Assembly (NCBI GenBank): GCA_025769875.1
Contig: JAGFNK010000181.1
Coordinates: 1-64,000, forward strand
DNA from: Russula earlei
Lineage: Eukaryota > Basidiomycota > Agaricomycetes > Russulales > Russulaceae
Length of the DNA stretch: 64,000 nt
Direction of reading: 5' to 3'
Below the pieces are notes generated by a model that saw nothing but the letters and a program-made list of their open reading frames with translations, did not search any database and was not told where the DNA came from. Shown one piece after another: positions 35,694-47,124 of this stretch; position 1 is the first letter of the stretch, and each line of letters begins with the position of its first letter. The position numbers and the translations under genes are program-made.

Positions 35694-38600
35694 TGGATTG
35701 TTGTACCAGAGAGTCCAGACGGCTCATGACACAACAGTGGCAGACACGAGCGCAGACGAAAGGTGGAGGAAACGCGTCTTGAAGTACGTGAGCGGCGATG
35801 TCGCGCGGGTAAGTCAGGCGAGCGAACTGCGGCGTGATCGGGGCGTGGCTGTCGCGGTTATCCGAGTTTCCAGAGTGGTGGCGGCTTATGAGAGCAAGCA
35901 GGCCCCAGAGTGGTGGTTGGGGTCTGGGTTGTGAAGTTCAGTGTATAAACTTTGTCAACCGCGGACGAAGGGGGGAACGGCAGTCCCAAATCACCTGAGC
36001 GCGCTGGGTTTTTGATGGTATGACTGTGAGGACGGGATCAAAGCGAAGCAACTGACCTCTGGGAAAGGGAATCTGGTGATCTCTTGTTCGTCGCCCCATG
36101 GTCATTGACACCGGCTAGGGAGGTGCTATAACAGACACCCTTGAAACGGCTGTGCTCCTCACGCTTGGGCCCATGAACGTGGCTCGACCAATCGACGGTT
36201 TCCCCGCCATGCTCAAACCCTTTTCCCATAATTATCGAAGATTCCACAAAGGCAAACGCCAGCTGAAATCCAAAGTCCAGGCGCCTCAGGTTGCCTTTTA
36301 GAATTGTTCCTCGGCCTTTTCCCTGCCCTTCTGGGCTAGCCTCAATTCGAAGCTACTCGCTCAGCGCCGTTCAGCGCCCAAATGCGGACCTAGGTCCTTG
36401 TTTCTCCACAACCTTCAAGGCATCAGTCAAAGCGAAGTTCTTCAAGCTCTCGCGGCCGCTTACCTCCCCCACGTCGCTCATTCTATCAGGTTCTCATCCT
36501 GAAAATCAGTGTAACGAGTATTTCGATGGTTGTAAGTTGTGAGTCACAAGATCATCTCCCACGCCCCTCGCACCGCACTCAGCCAGCTCGACATAGGCGC
36601 AGCCCGTGTACCTTCTGACTGCGTTTGGAGAGCTTGATCGCACGTTGGACGTGTCCACTTCCGCACTCTTCTCGCAGCGTTTGAGGACAGCATAACGTTG
36701 CCCTATTGCAATACACATAACTGCATCGTGCAATGAGCAGGTGGGCACGCGCTTGATTGTTCTCCGGGGTGTGGAAACCTTAAGGGGAACCCGGAGTGTT
36801 CCCTAAAAGATTCCTGACAGATACGCCGCCTCAACAGCAGGTCGTTGTCACCCTTGGTGATGAGATGGTCGTACTGACCTTTCTGGTCATGGTTTCACGA
36901 GGCACCGCCGACTGCCGAACCGGCTGCATCGGCTGTTGTTGAGCCCCGATGAACCGAGTCTGATGAACAGTTTCAAAATATAATCTGTTCTTTTCATTGT
37001 GAAGCCCACCGTTGATCCTTCGTGTGGTTCGGAATTCACAATGTCTCAGTCTTGCTGTCCTTTGGAAGCAACAATCGAGCGTTCAAGAACGAAGGAAAAA
37101 TTACCTGCCCTGGTGCCTGAAATAATCCTGACAGTTTCCGCGACGCGGTTCTAAGCAAAAATCGTCTCGAGGGGTCGCTGAGCGCTGATACGTTTGGGGT
37201 AGCGCCCCGCCCATCCCTGCCACGTGTCATGTTGCGGGAGTGTTTGATGCTCTATCCAGTAGGCGCGTGTGGATTGGAAATGAAAGGTGGTGTGGGTTCA
37301 AAGGCGCGTTTATTACCTAAACGTACACACATCATCGTATCCGTCAATGACCGTCATCCGCTCAATGCCGACGAGCCACCAATTCTCGGAATCAAACAAA
37401 AACAAAAATTACCTTGTTCATGGAGAGAGAGATCCCCCAGAAAAAGCAAAATGAAGCTGGTGGTCCTCCCAAAGCCAAAAGTTTTGCCACGCTACGGAGG
37501 TTCCGTCCCACGTTCGAACCCCCAAAGCATTCCTGGTCAGGGGGGGGAGTATTAGGTAATTCCCACCCTCTCCGCTGCGTGCGACGCATTCCGGGTGGAG
37601 ATAGCAGAGGTCAAGCCAAAAAGGGGACATCACCCACACCTGTCCCTACTGATACTGTGTTTATATATATGTGTCCTGATATGTGCACCTGGCTTTCGTG
37701 CTTTGGGTAGTTGCTGAGGGAAATCGTAGAGTTCATAACTTCGTGACCGTTGATCATGGTCACAAACCCAAAACCCTCATAACATAGCGGGAAAGTTCAA
37801 ACACGTCCATGCGACCACCCGTGCATGATATGCGATGCAACCTGTACCGGGGCCTATAAGGGCCGATTACGTTCCGCGTGACATTACGCGCGCGATTAAC
37901 GATTCGAGCGCCACCGTTGCGGGGGAATTAGGCCCGTCAGTGTCCAGAATCTTTTTCACAAGTGCGTCTGAAACCGTCCCAAGTTTCCGCCTACTGCTAC
38001 CGCGCTTGCATGTAGCAAATCCAAATCAGGACGCATTTCAAGGGGAGGAATTCGAGAGTCGTGTGCAATGATTCTCAACACGTATGCTGAGGACGTGTCG
38101 TAGAAGGAATACCTGGACGCCTTGGGAACAGTGAAGGATAAAAGGGGAAATCGAACCAACTGCCATAGTTGACCTGAACAGGGAGAGGGCTTTAAGGTCG
38201 CCGCGTAAACGATATGATCGAGATATGGGGTAGCTTCCAACAACTAGACGAATTCAGTAAAGCGCTGATGCCCGAAAACTAGGTTTCACGTACGAGTGAG
38301 CACCCCTGCGGAGAACCTTGACAAAAAGGGTCGTGATAGCAATGTCCGCATTTGCCTCGTACCTGAATCAGCGTGAGTCAGCCTAGACTTAGGGATCAGC
38401 GGCAAGGAAGCGAATAAACATGCGATTACACGGCAAAAGAGGCAGACGAAAGGATCCACGACTCCTGACGTGGGTCCACGAGGGAGTAGCTGAGAAGCCC
38501 GACCTCTTCGGTAGCCAGGGGAGGAAGCGCGCGCGGGGGCAATCACCCCTAGATAAATGCTCGCAACACGCCAACTGCCGTGACCGTGGGACGTAGAAAG

Positions 38601-39121
38601 TTTATCTGTGGCGTTTACAGCAGCCAATAGCATGGCAGTGGGTAGTTGTCCAATTCGCTCGAAAAAGGGAACGAGCGCGTGAACGAAGGACGTAAGAGCC
38701 AAGGGCGTTCCTTTTGTGCTGTACCAATGTGATAGTCCCCGTTGCTGATAATCCTTACACGTAATTGAGACATGCGCGACGAACCCTGAAGCTCGAGGGG
38801 ACTCCTAATCGTAACAGCGTTCAACAACCACGGATTCTGTTCGGCGAATGAGATCGACGACGTGTCGTAGCCTTCCTGCGGATCAGGAACCCATATCTGG
38901 ATCTGTAAGCAATGGTACCCGTTCTCCAGGCGTGTTGGATACTCTCTTGAGTGACGTCTTGGCTTGCCAAAACAGTAGATGACTGACTGATTCGTTCATT
39001 CAAGACGAGCTGCAACACCCCACCCCCACCAGATCCAGTCAGTGGCTGCGTCACGTGACAGCGTGTCGCAACGCGTCGTTTGGTTTGGCGGGGGCCGTCG
39101 TTACAAGCACTCGTGCAACCA
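35694..39121. other. Long intergenic region (3.4 kb)
   Basis: Only short, unconserved open frames occur on both strands (the longest is 138 codons, 38286-38702 minus). A poly-G tract lies at 37542-37549. I see no RNA gene or transposon hallmark. It may hold the long promoter of the HMG-box gene. Confidence 0.4.
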
Positions 39122-42100
39122 ATGTCGATCTTTGACGGAGTCAAGTTCTTCTGCACTTCCACTCTCTCACACAAGCAGAACGCTGATCTTACCCGGTTAT
39201 TGGAACATAATGGCGGGGAGTCGGTTCCTCTGGCCGAGGCGAACACATATCATCACCCTCTCCCTTGATTATGAGGGACAAGATGGTGCGAAGGAAGGAT
39301 CAGCCACAGTCACCGTATGTTTCTCCTCCGCTCTCCCACGCGTACTTGTGAACCACTAAGCTTCTAGGATCACTGGGTCGAGCGTTCTTTGATCCTTGGG
39401 AGACTTCAGCTGTGAGTGATCTCTCTATCTTGCCAGTGTCAACTTATCACAGTTCTAGGGTGCAGCACTTCTCCCCAGATCCTACAATGCTTTTCTCAGG
39501 TGTTGTGGCGTGTGCGACCGATGTTCGTTCTACCTTCTGCTCTTTCTATCACCCGTTTCACTTGCTTTTTATAGCTTGCCCCGTCTGACGCAGAAGTACT
39601 TTCCGCCGGAGTCACCGCGCTTGGAGGGCAGTGGCGTGCCGGACTAACACGCGATGTCACACACCTCTTTGCTGTTCGTCCCGGAACCGAGAAGTATCAG
39701 ACTGCGTTACGCTATCGAGAGGAAACGCAGATCAAGGTGCTCGTTCCCCATTGGTTTGACGATTCTGTGCGCCTCGGTATTCGCGGTCTTTCTACTTCTC
39801 CGTACGAGTGGCCTGAACCTGCTATTCTAACTCATGGGAAGCCAAGTCCCGAGACATGTCAAGTGGGGGATGACGTATTACGACGCCAGAACAAGCTATC
39901 GCAAGGCCAAAGGGCATTGTACAAAGCTGTGCTTATGACAGCGGAGCAGGAATTGAAACTGGGCCATGCCAAGAGGCGCGATATATGGGGCAGTAGGCGC
40001 ATATTACTAAGTCCTGATCTTGATCTTTCCGACGATCGTCAGCATGCCATTGAAGCTGGTATTATCCGTTCGGGAGGAGTCGTCGTGGAATACGATGCTC
40101 AGCATGCGAACGCGGACTACGAATTCGACATTCTTGTTGCGCGGTATCGTTGGGGACCTCTTTACGTCCAGGTAAACTGCTATCCCGTCGATGTAGATTC
40201 AAGTTGCACTTCCCTAGCTGACTCTCTCCACAGGGCGTAAAGGAGCGAAAGCTTGTCGGGTCACTTATATGGCTATTTCATGTAGAGTCTACGGGGACCA
40301 TCAGCTCGCCCACGGCCCAGTTACTTCATTATCCTATCACTAAGAAACCCATTGAGACGTTCTCTGCACACGTGCGTGTATTTCCTTATCAGCACAAAAC
40401 AGACTTGCTTATCACTTGTAGGAGATCACGGTGACAAATTATACCGGCGATGCTCGCGATTATCTCAAAAAACTCATTAGACTTATGGGAGCGACCTTTA
40501 CGCCTAGCATGTCTGGGAAAAATACTGTGCTCGTAGCTGCATAGTACGTCCATCCAAGGTGCTACCTTATCCTGTTGATCGCTTTATCTCGTTTCTACAG
40601 CATGTCTGGGAATAAGGCAACGAAGGCACGTAACTGGTCCATCCCAATCGTGAACCACACATGGCTAGAGGATTGCTTCATTCAATGGAGAAACCTTTCT
40701 GTTGGGCTCGAAAGATACGTCGTTTTCCCACCCGGCCTCGATTTCTCCACACACCTCGGCGAGCGCGGCATTCAACGTGAAATTATCTACGAGTCACTTC
40801 CGGACCTCATGGCAGAGATGGCGCAGCCTAACGTCAACCCCACAGAAAAGGGTTCGAATCATCACAATGGAGAGAATCTGTCTCTGTTGCTCAGGAAAAC
40901 GCCCAAAGCTCGCATTGCCCGAGAAGCGGATTGCGTAATGGGTCGACCCGAGACTGAACACGGGGAGGATGTTGATGCACAATCTCAACTAGGTGTTCAA
41001 GGGCTAGCAGAGGATCATGTGCAAGCGGTTGAACTATTGCCCTCTCGCGCGTCAGTTCGAAATGCAGAGCTTGAGCGCGCGATAGGATCGTCTGGACAAG
41101 GAATTCATGGCTCCTCTTCATTACAGCGCTTTTCTCCCCCACCCCAACGAACAAATGAAGCTCCGTCAGGTAGCAAGCCCCGTCGCAGAGTCGACCAAGA
41201 GACAGCGGAGGGCGTGTTGTCTCCGTCAAGGATGTCAGAGCATTCTAAGGCTGGCTTTCCTGTCAGGAACTCGTCCCGGAACTCGCCGTCGATACCTCGC
41301 GCGACGACCCCGCTTCGGATAGAATCCGTCCTCGTGCCACATATAGGGACAGGCGAGGCCCTAGGGAGGTCTCCACAACAACTGGCGATGTCTACTAGCC
41401 CGGTTAAAGCCAATCCAAAGGACCGTGCCTCTCATTCGAAGTTGATTTCCGGAGAGCACCCCCTGCCTATGCCAGCCTTCACAGATGACGCGACCCAGGA
41501 TGGGAAGGAGGGGCCATCAAGACGGACATCTCGCCGCAGTGCGGCTAGCAAGGCTACTCGGCGTTTAAGGGAGGAAGTGATGCCTGATGTCGTCAATTTT
41601 GAAAAGGAAATGCGGCGCGGTCACGTGCGAGCTGTCAACCTCGAAAGTGAGCAGGGGGAGGAAAAGACTTACAGAGCTCTGAAAGCATCGGACAAGGGAA
41701 AGAAGCGTCCATCGGTTCAGCACGCGGTGGATGGCAATGTGTCCTCTGATGGTGAACACGAACGCAAAAAGCGGCGCCTCGATGATGCAAAGGCTCATGA
41801 TCACTTCAAGCACCTCGATGGCGGTGGGCGCGTAAGCATAACGGGGGCCGATCCTCAGAACACGGGTGGGGCTAAGGGTAACAAAATGAAGCAATCCTTC
41901 GGCGGAGAGTCCAGGCGAGTCAACTCTTCGCAACTTTGTTTGCTGGCTGACGGATCACAGTGGAATATCCGTGGGGATCCTGGCCACACAAGTCAATCTG
42001 GACGAAGGCGAAGAAAGGGTGAGGTGGAAACGTTTTTGAGTTTACACCGTGTCATTTTCATCTGGTCAGGCATTAGCAAAGCTTGGAGCTAGGGTCGGTG

Positions 42101-42745
42101 TGAGGCCGGACGAGTGCACTCACTTGGTTGTCAAAACCCTCGCACGCACGGAAAAGCTCCTCTGTGCCATGGCAGTAGCTCCTGCCGTCGTGACCGAGAA
42201 GTGGGTCCGTGATTCCATTGTAGCCAAGAAGATACTCCGTGGGTAGTTCCCGTCTGGTTCACTTCAATACTTGACTGTAACTTTTTTTGCGTAGCTGCCG
42301 ACGCATACGCACTTGCCGACCCTGTTAACGAGAAGAAATGGGAGTTTAAGCTCGCCGACGCCCTGAAGCGTGCCAAGGCAAATAGAGGCCAGCTTTTCGC
42401 AGGTAAAGTTTTCTATGTGACGAACAAGGTGCCGCTGGATAAGAAACTACTGAAGAACGTCGTATCGGCGCACGGTGGACAGGTGAGCATTTTCAAATTG
42501 CCCACAAACCGGCACCAAGTGACGGGCGGCTTGGGCCACAGTTACGCCACCAAAACCCTACCCTCCGTATGCTGACCGACAAGCGGTCGGATCGTCACTA
42601 CGTGATTTCTTGTCTCGAGGACGTCTCGATATGGCGGCCTTTTGCTGAAGCAGGCCATGCCATTTATTCCCAGGAACTCATCCTCAGCGCAGCTCTCACA
42701 CAGGAAATCCGTCTCAATGCCGAGGTTCGACTTGACACCCTATGA
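39122..42745 (+). CDS. Rtt107/Brc1-like multi-BRCT genome-stability protein, two frameshifts
   Basis: A DNA-damage-response scaffold with several BRCT domains. Exons: 39122-39314, 39368-39411, 39459-39522, 39575-40171, 40234-40371, 40422-40543, 40601-42018, 42070-42238, 42295-42482, 42542-42745. N-terminal BRCTs start FDGVKFFCTSTL, then DHWVERSLILGRL and WLEDCFIQWR. A disordered basic middle (about residues 430-800) is followed by a C-terminal tandem BRCT with THLVVKTLARTEKLL and VVTEKWVRDS. Two changes break the frame: at about 39245, after EANT (one base extra or two missing before HIITLSL), and in a GGGG run at about 41973 (one G extra before ILATQVNLDEGEE). Corrected length would be 1,044 aa. 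In yeast Rtt107 binds phosphorylated H2A and Slx4. Confidence 0.82.
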
Positions 42746-43169
42746 TGAATGTCGTCGTCAACAGCGAAGTTAGTTTGGGTCAAGTCCATGGCCTTTGGTT
42801 ATTAGGGAAGGAAAGTTTATACAGTCGACTCTGTCCTAACCCATAGCTGTAGTAACCCATATCTATAAAAACTATGCATAGGATCTTGTGTCCATGAGTT
42901 GTGTTGTGTTACTAATCAAACTTAGGCCCCATACAGCAATAACAGCAATGAAACTTTTGCAAACTTTTGGAAATTTTGGGGTTTCTGGAGTCACTTGTGT
43001 GACAGGAGTACTCATTGTGACATCACATAATATCATAATATCAGAAGTTTTTTGCGGGGTTTCTCAGCATTTGCATTTGCCAGACAGTCACAAGGTGCAG
43101 GCATGGAGGCATGTCCACATGTCCACTGTGTGACAGAATGCCCCATCTTTGTCCTGTGCAATCATCACT

Positions 43170-43601
43170 ATGCAAACCCACTTGAGTCTCTCTGCATCTG
43201 AGGATGACACAATTATCCATCAGGGTAGTGTTTCCCAGGAAAATGCTTGCTGGACCACCAAGGATGAGGCTGCAATGATAGAATTCCTTTCCCACAATCT
43301 GGATGGTGCCACTGTGAACAACATGTACAAGGATTCAGTCTTCAAAGGTGTGGTGGATATGCTTAAGGCTACTTGTAAGAAAGGTGCAAAAAAGACTGCA
43401 TCCTCATGCAAATCAAAGTGGTTGTGGGTAATGTATTTCTTTTCTATGTGTTTTACTTGTATTCTGACTTTGTATGACTAGTTGAAGACAACATATTGCA
43501 ACGTTGTCCAGTTGAAGTCAACATTAGGCATTCTATACAGTGATGAGAATGGGGTGGATGTGAACAATGACACAAGAGCACAGTGGGATGAGATGGTCAA
43601 G
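43170..43601 (+). pseudogene. Myb/SANT-like domain gene, 5' half
   Basis: Exons 43170-43427 and 43482-43601 encode the start of a Myb/SANT-like DNA-binding protein of the kind abundant in agaricomycete genomes: CWTTKDEAAMIEFL, SCKSKWLW, then SDENGVDVNNDTRAQWDEMVK. The second exon ends in phase 0 at a GTATGT donor. Eight bases into the intron region the sequence becomes a hAT-like terminal repeat (43617). The matching 3' half begins at 53923, so the gene is split by a 10.3-kb insertion. The DNA is CpG-poor, so it was an old copy. Confidence 0.75.
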
Positions 43602-43616
43602 GTATGTGTTCATTGT

Positions 43617-43636
43617 TAGGGCTGTGCACTGTACCC
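43617..43636 (+). repeat. hAT left terminal inverted repeat
   Basis: TAGGGCTGTGCACTGTACCC pairs with the inverted right end at 53863-53882 in 14 of 20 positions. It directly follows the 8-bp duplication TTCATTGT. Confidence 0.65.
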
Positions 43637-44778
43637 ATGTATGTACAGGTGTATGGGACCTGTATTATGGGACCTGTACCCATCCTGTTTGCTGACCGCT
43701 GCAGAGTTTATATGGTATGGGTATGGGACAGGTATTACCCATTGAGACCTGTTAGTTGACAGCCATAAATGGCTGTCATATGGGTACTTCATAGTCTAGA
43801 TTTGAAATATATTTCTCTGGACCACATGTATCACCAATGTCCCTTGCTGATGAGATAAACAGCTTTCACTGTCCAGCATCCAACACTCAATGTTCAGCCA
43901 TCTATTGAAAACAATTTGTATGCTTCTCTGTCTAAATTGTCTTGTTTTGTGAGTTCTCCTGAGTTTAGGTTGGACATCCTGATCATTGCTGGATTGTTTG
44001 TGGATCCCCAGGTGCTGTTTAAAATGACAGGTGGTTTTCCACTGTGACCAACATTTCCTCTAAACCAACTATTGTCTCTTGACTCCTCTCTTCTCCCACT
44101 CAATCGCTCCCATCAAACAAAAAATGACCATCAATACAATTGAGCTCTGCAAAATGCAATATGCCCAGGAGCTTGCAGCACACATCATGTGCCAGTGGAT
44201 GCTCATGTGGCAAAGTGCTCAAGTGCAAGCACAGCTTCCCACCCCCCTTTGGTGGACATTGCTAGTATCTTGCACACACTCAAAGTTCACGCCTGAGATC
44301 TACCCACCAGACACAAGACAGCAGCAGCATTAGCAGTAAGTTTGTTTGTTGGGGTCTGCATGCTGACCCTGGGTTGACTTTTTTTTTGCTTCCACATCAG
44401 GAAAAAACGAAAATGCTATGTAGCGCTATATAGCTACCATAGCGTCTGTAGCAACTTTACAACCATCGAGGTTTCATGCCTACATAGCAACCACCAAACT
44501 CTATATAGCCGCCGCCAGAGTTATATAGAGCACCATTGACTACGTTTCTTTTACCAATGCTACATAAATCATACAATGTTACATCGACAACATAAATATA
44601 CGGTTCTCCCCATAGTCAACCATAGTCAGGAGTGCTACAGAAGCCTATGTAGCCAACCACACGCCTATGTTCTACCAATTGCAACATTGTTATGATAAAC
44701 GACTCAGGCACTTGCATTCACAAAAATGTCAGGAAACAATGTATATTTCACACATCAATGCTAACTAATATTTTTAAA

Positions 44779-46913
44779 CTACTCGACATCTTCATCATCG
44801 CTCCAGTCAACGCCATTCTGATGTTCTTCGATCGCCTTCTTGACGGCGTCCTCAGACAGTGAGTTCTGGTGTGAGCGCGACCCTTCTTCAGCATCAAACT
44901 TTCCGTAGACACTGTCAAGTTATTAGCACAGTTCATTTGAAGGCGATGGATACAGACCAGCCACCAGTGAATATTGCCTTCTGCAACGCCGGCAGGATAC
45001 CAAGGTCCTTCGTAGCTTGGTCGAAACTTTGGAGCATCTCATGTGCGTCCTCGAAAACATGCTTGTAGTCTGCCACTGTGAAGGCGACAGGGCTGTATGA
45101 CCCGGTTCTCCATTCATCGAGGGCGCATTCCATCTATAAGTTCAATAAATATGGCTTAGCAAGGGCAACATTTGGAAATTTCACCGCAGACAATGTGAGC
45201 ACAATGGCAACCAGTGGGAACGGATCATATCGATCACGGAATATAACAGCGTCAGGCTTGCTTTTTGATGAATTTCGGAACCAGACTTTGTTGATTATGT
45301 CTTGGATTGCACAGCTCTTCAAAAAACCACTCCGCCCTGTTGTTTGCTGTGGGAAACCCTGGTCAACAGCGCAACATGAAATGTTAGTACACTGACTGGC
45401 AACGTACCCGATAAACGTAGGTGAAATCACGCTTGAGCTCGGCCACTCAAGTGCGTTGGTTGGCAATGACGGTCGGATTGTATGTGTGTTGGAAGTTGAA
45501 AACGTTGGCCACCGCGTCTTTGGCCTTGGTCTTGACATCACCGCGAAGATGGCTGGATCGCGCTGTGATCTATGTGGCCCACGTATAATCTAAACAAATA
45601 GAATGTATATATTCACTCACTATGCGCAGATGATTCACATTGGGAACCATGTCGATGTCCTTCTCCTTGCATCCTGCCTTCCATGCGGCCTTGGCCCAGT
45701 TTGTTTCAGTGACCATGTCAGGATAGCTATTCATCGTGCTGAGGTCAGCACGATAGTGAGTAATCGCAGCACTGATGACATCCTGGATGTCCACTCTGAA
45801 GTCCTTGGCCTTTGGGCGCCCATTGACTGAGTGTACCCGCCTGACTTTGTGCGCAGGGCCAGGGTCCAAGTCTGACGAATGGACTGAGGGGTGGGAGTTT
45901 GGGCGTTGGCGGGGGAAGACAACAGAGCTAGTGCGTCCGCGTTGAGAGGCGACAGAGCTAGTGCGTCTGCGTTGAGAGGCGACAGAACTAGTGCGTCTGC
46001 GTTGAGAGGTGACAGAACTAGTGCGTCTGCGTCGAGAGGCTACAGAACTGGTGTGTCCGCGTCGGGAGACAGCAGAACTGGTGTGTCTGCATTGAGAGCC
46101 AGACCTGGTGCGTCCATGTTGGGAGATAACAAAATTTGAGTGTCGGCGTTTTTGGGATGTCGCTTCCTCTGGATCGCCATGTTCTGGAGAAGGAGAACTG
46201 TGGGGCCTCCTCGAATATGTGTGTTGTATGCGTGGCCAGGGTATTACCTGTTCTGGCTCGTCTCCTGAAGAAATGGGGGACAAGCCATTGGCATCCTCCT
46301 TGTCATATCCACCCTGGTCAGTATAGGTTTCAAGGGAGTCAGTCACGTTCGGTAGGGTATACACCCTGGTCAGTATCGCTTTCATCACGTTCGATAGGGT
46401 CCTCTGCACTTTCACTCCTTGACGTTTGCCCAGCAACCTGCACCTCTGGATGGCGGCGGGGTGAACATCTCACCACGACCGCCATTGGAGGTGGCGGTAT
46501 CACCGAGTTGCGCAAACTCAGATGTGGGCGGTTGGACCCATAAAAATGTATCTGCAAACGTGAATACCTGTGCAATGTAAACGAGTTTTGTACATACCGA
46601 GTCATCCTCTTCAACAGGGGGACGTGAGCGTTCAGTGGGTTTTGGAGTTGGAGCTGGACATCCGGTGAATGTCAAGAAAACAGGATATCCAAATCACTTA
46701 CCGACGTTCTCCCGCTGCAGCTCCTTCTGCTTCCTCTTTGCCGCATTCATGGCTTTCTTTGTTGCCTTCTTAGCCTTGGCTGTCTTGCGGGCCTCCTCTT
46801 CGTCAACTACAATACATGAGCTGGTGTCATATCATGATGAGAGGAGAATCTACTTACTCAAGACCTGCACTTTGGTTGTGGGGCAGGCGTGAACGAGTTA
46901 TACGTTGATCCAT
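44779..46913 (-). CDS. DUF6532-like protein carried by the Plavaka-like element
   Basis: A multi-exon minus-strand gene, probably starting at 46913 (MDQRITRSRL) and ending at 44779 (...WSDDEDVE). A Lys/Ala-rich coiled part (ARKTAKAKKATKKAM) is followed by a repeat region RRRTSSVASQ (encoded by a 30-bp minisatellite). Then comes the conserved part AKDFRVDIQDVISAAITHYRA, NWAKAAWKAGC, IINKVWFRNSSKS and ALDEWRTGSYSPVAF. These resemble the DUF6532 proteins common in agaricomycete transposon-rich DNA. Exon limits are not all resolved; the first junction needs either a 37-nt intron or a frameshift, so the copy may be defective. Function unknown; it may assist transposition. Confidence 0.5.
45921..46110 (-). 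repeat. 30-bp minisatellite inside the DUF6532-like gene
   Basis: About six units of 30 bp, each with GAGGCGACAGAACTAGTGCG or close variants, start near 45921, 45951, 45981, 46011, 46041 and 46071. On the minus strand each unit encodes ten residues of RRRTSSVASQ type. The unit length is a multiple of three, so copy changes keep the frame. Confidence 0.85.
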
Positions 46914-47124
46914 GAAGCTGGGTGAAAGGGTTGTGATGATGGTTACGATACAAGGTGCACATGTTGTTTTTTTTTACCTCGTGCCTGGCCATGCATCGCG
47001 TACGTCAAACGTCAACATCCTGTCACATGGTTGCATAACGGATTCTGCAGGAGTGCGGAAATGGAAAAAAGGAAACTTGAAGCTCCCAGTGCACACTGGC
47101 AGTCATTCCGTATCGGTACAATAC

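Noticed and set aside
38286..38702. 138-codon minus-strand frame
   Set aside because: Looks like random translation; no conserved segments.
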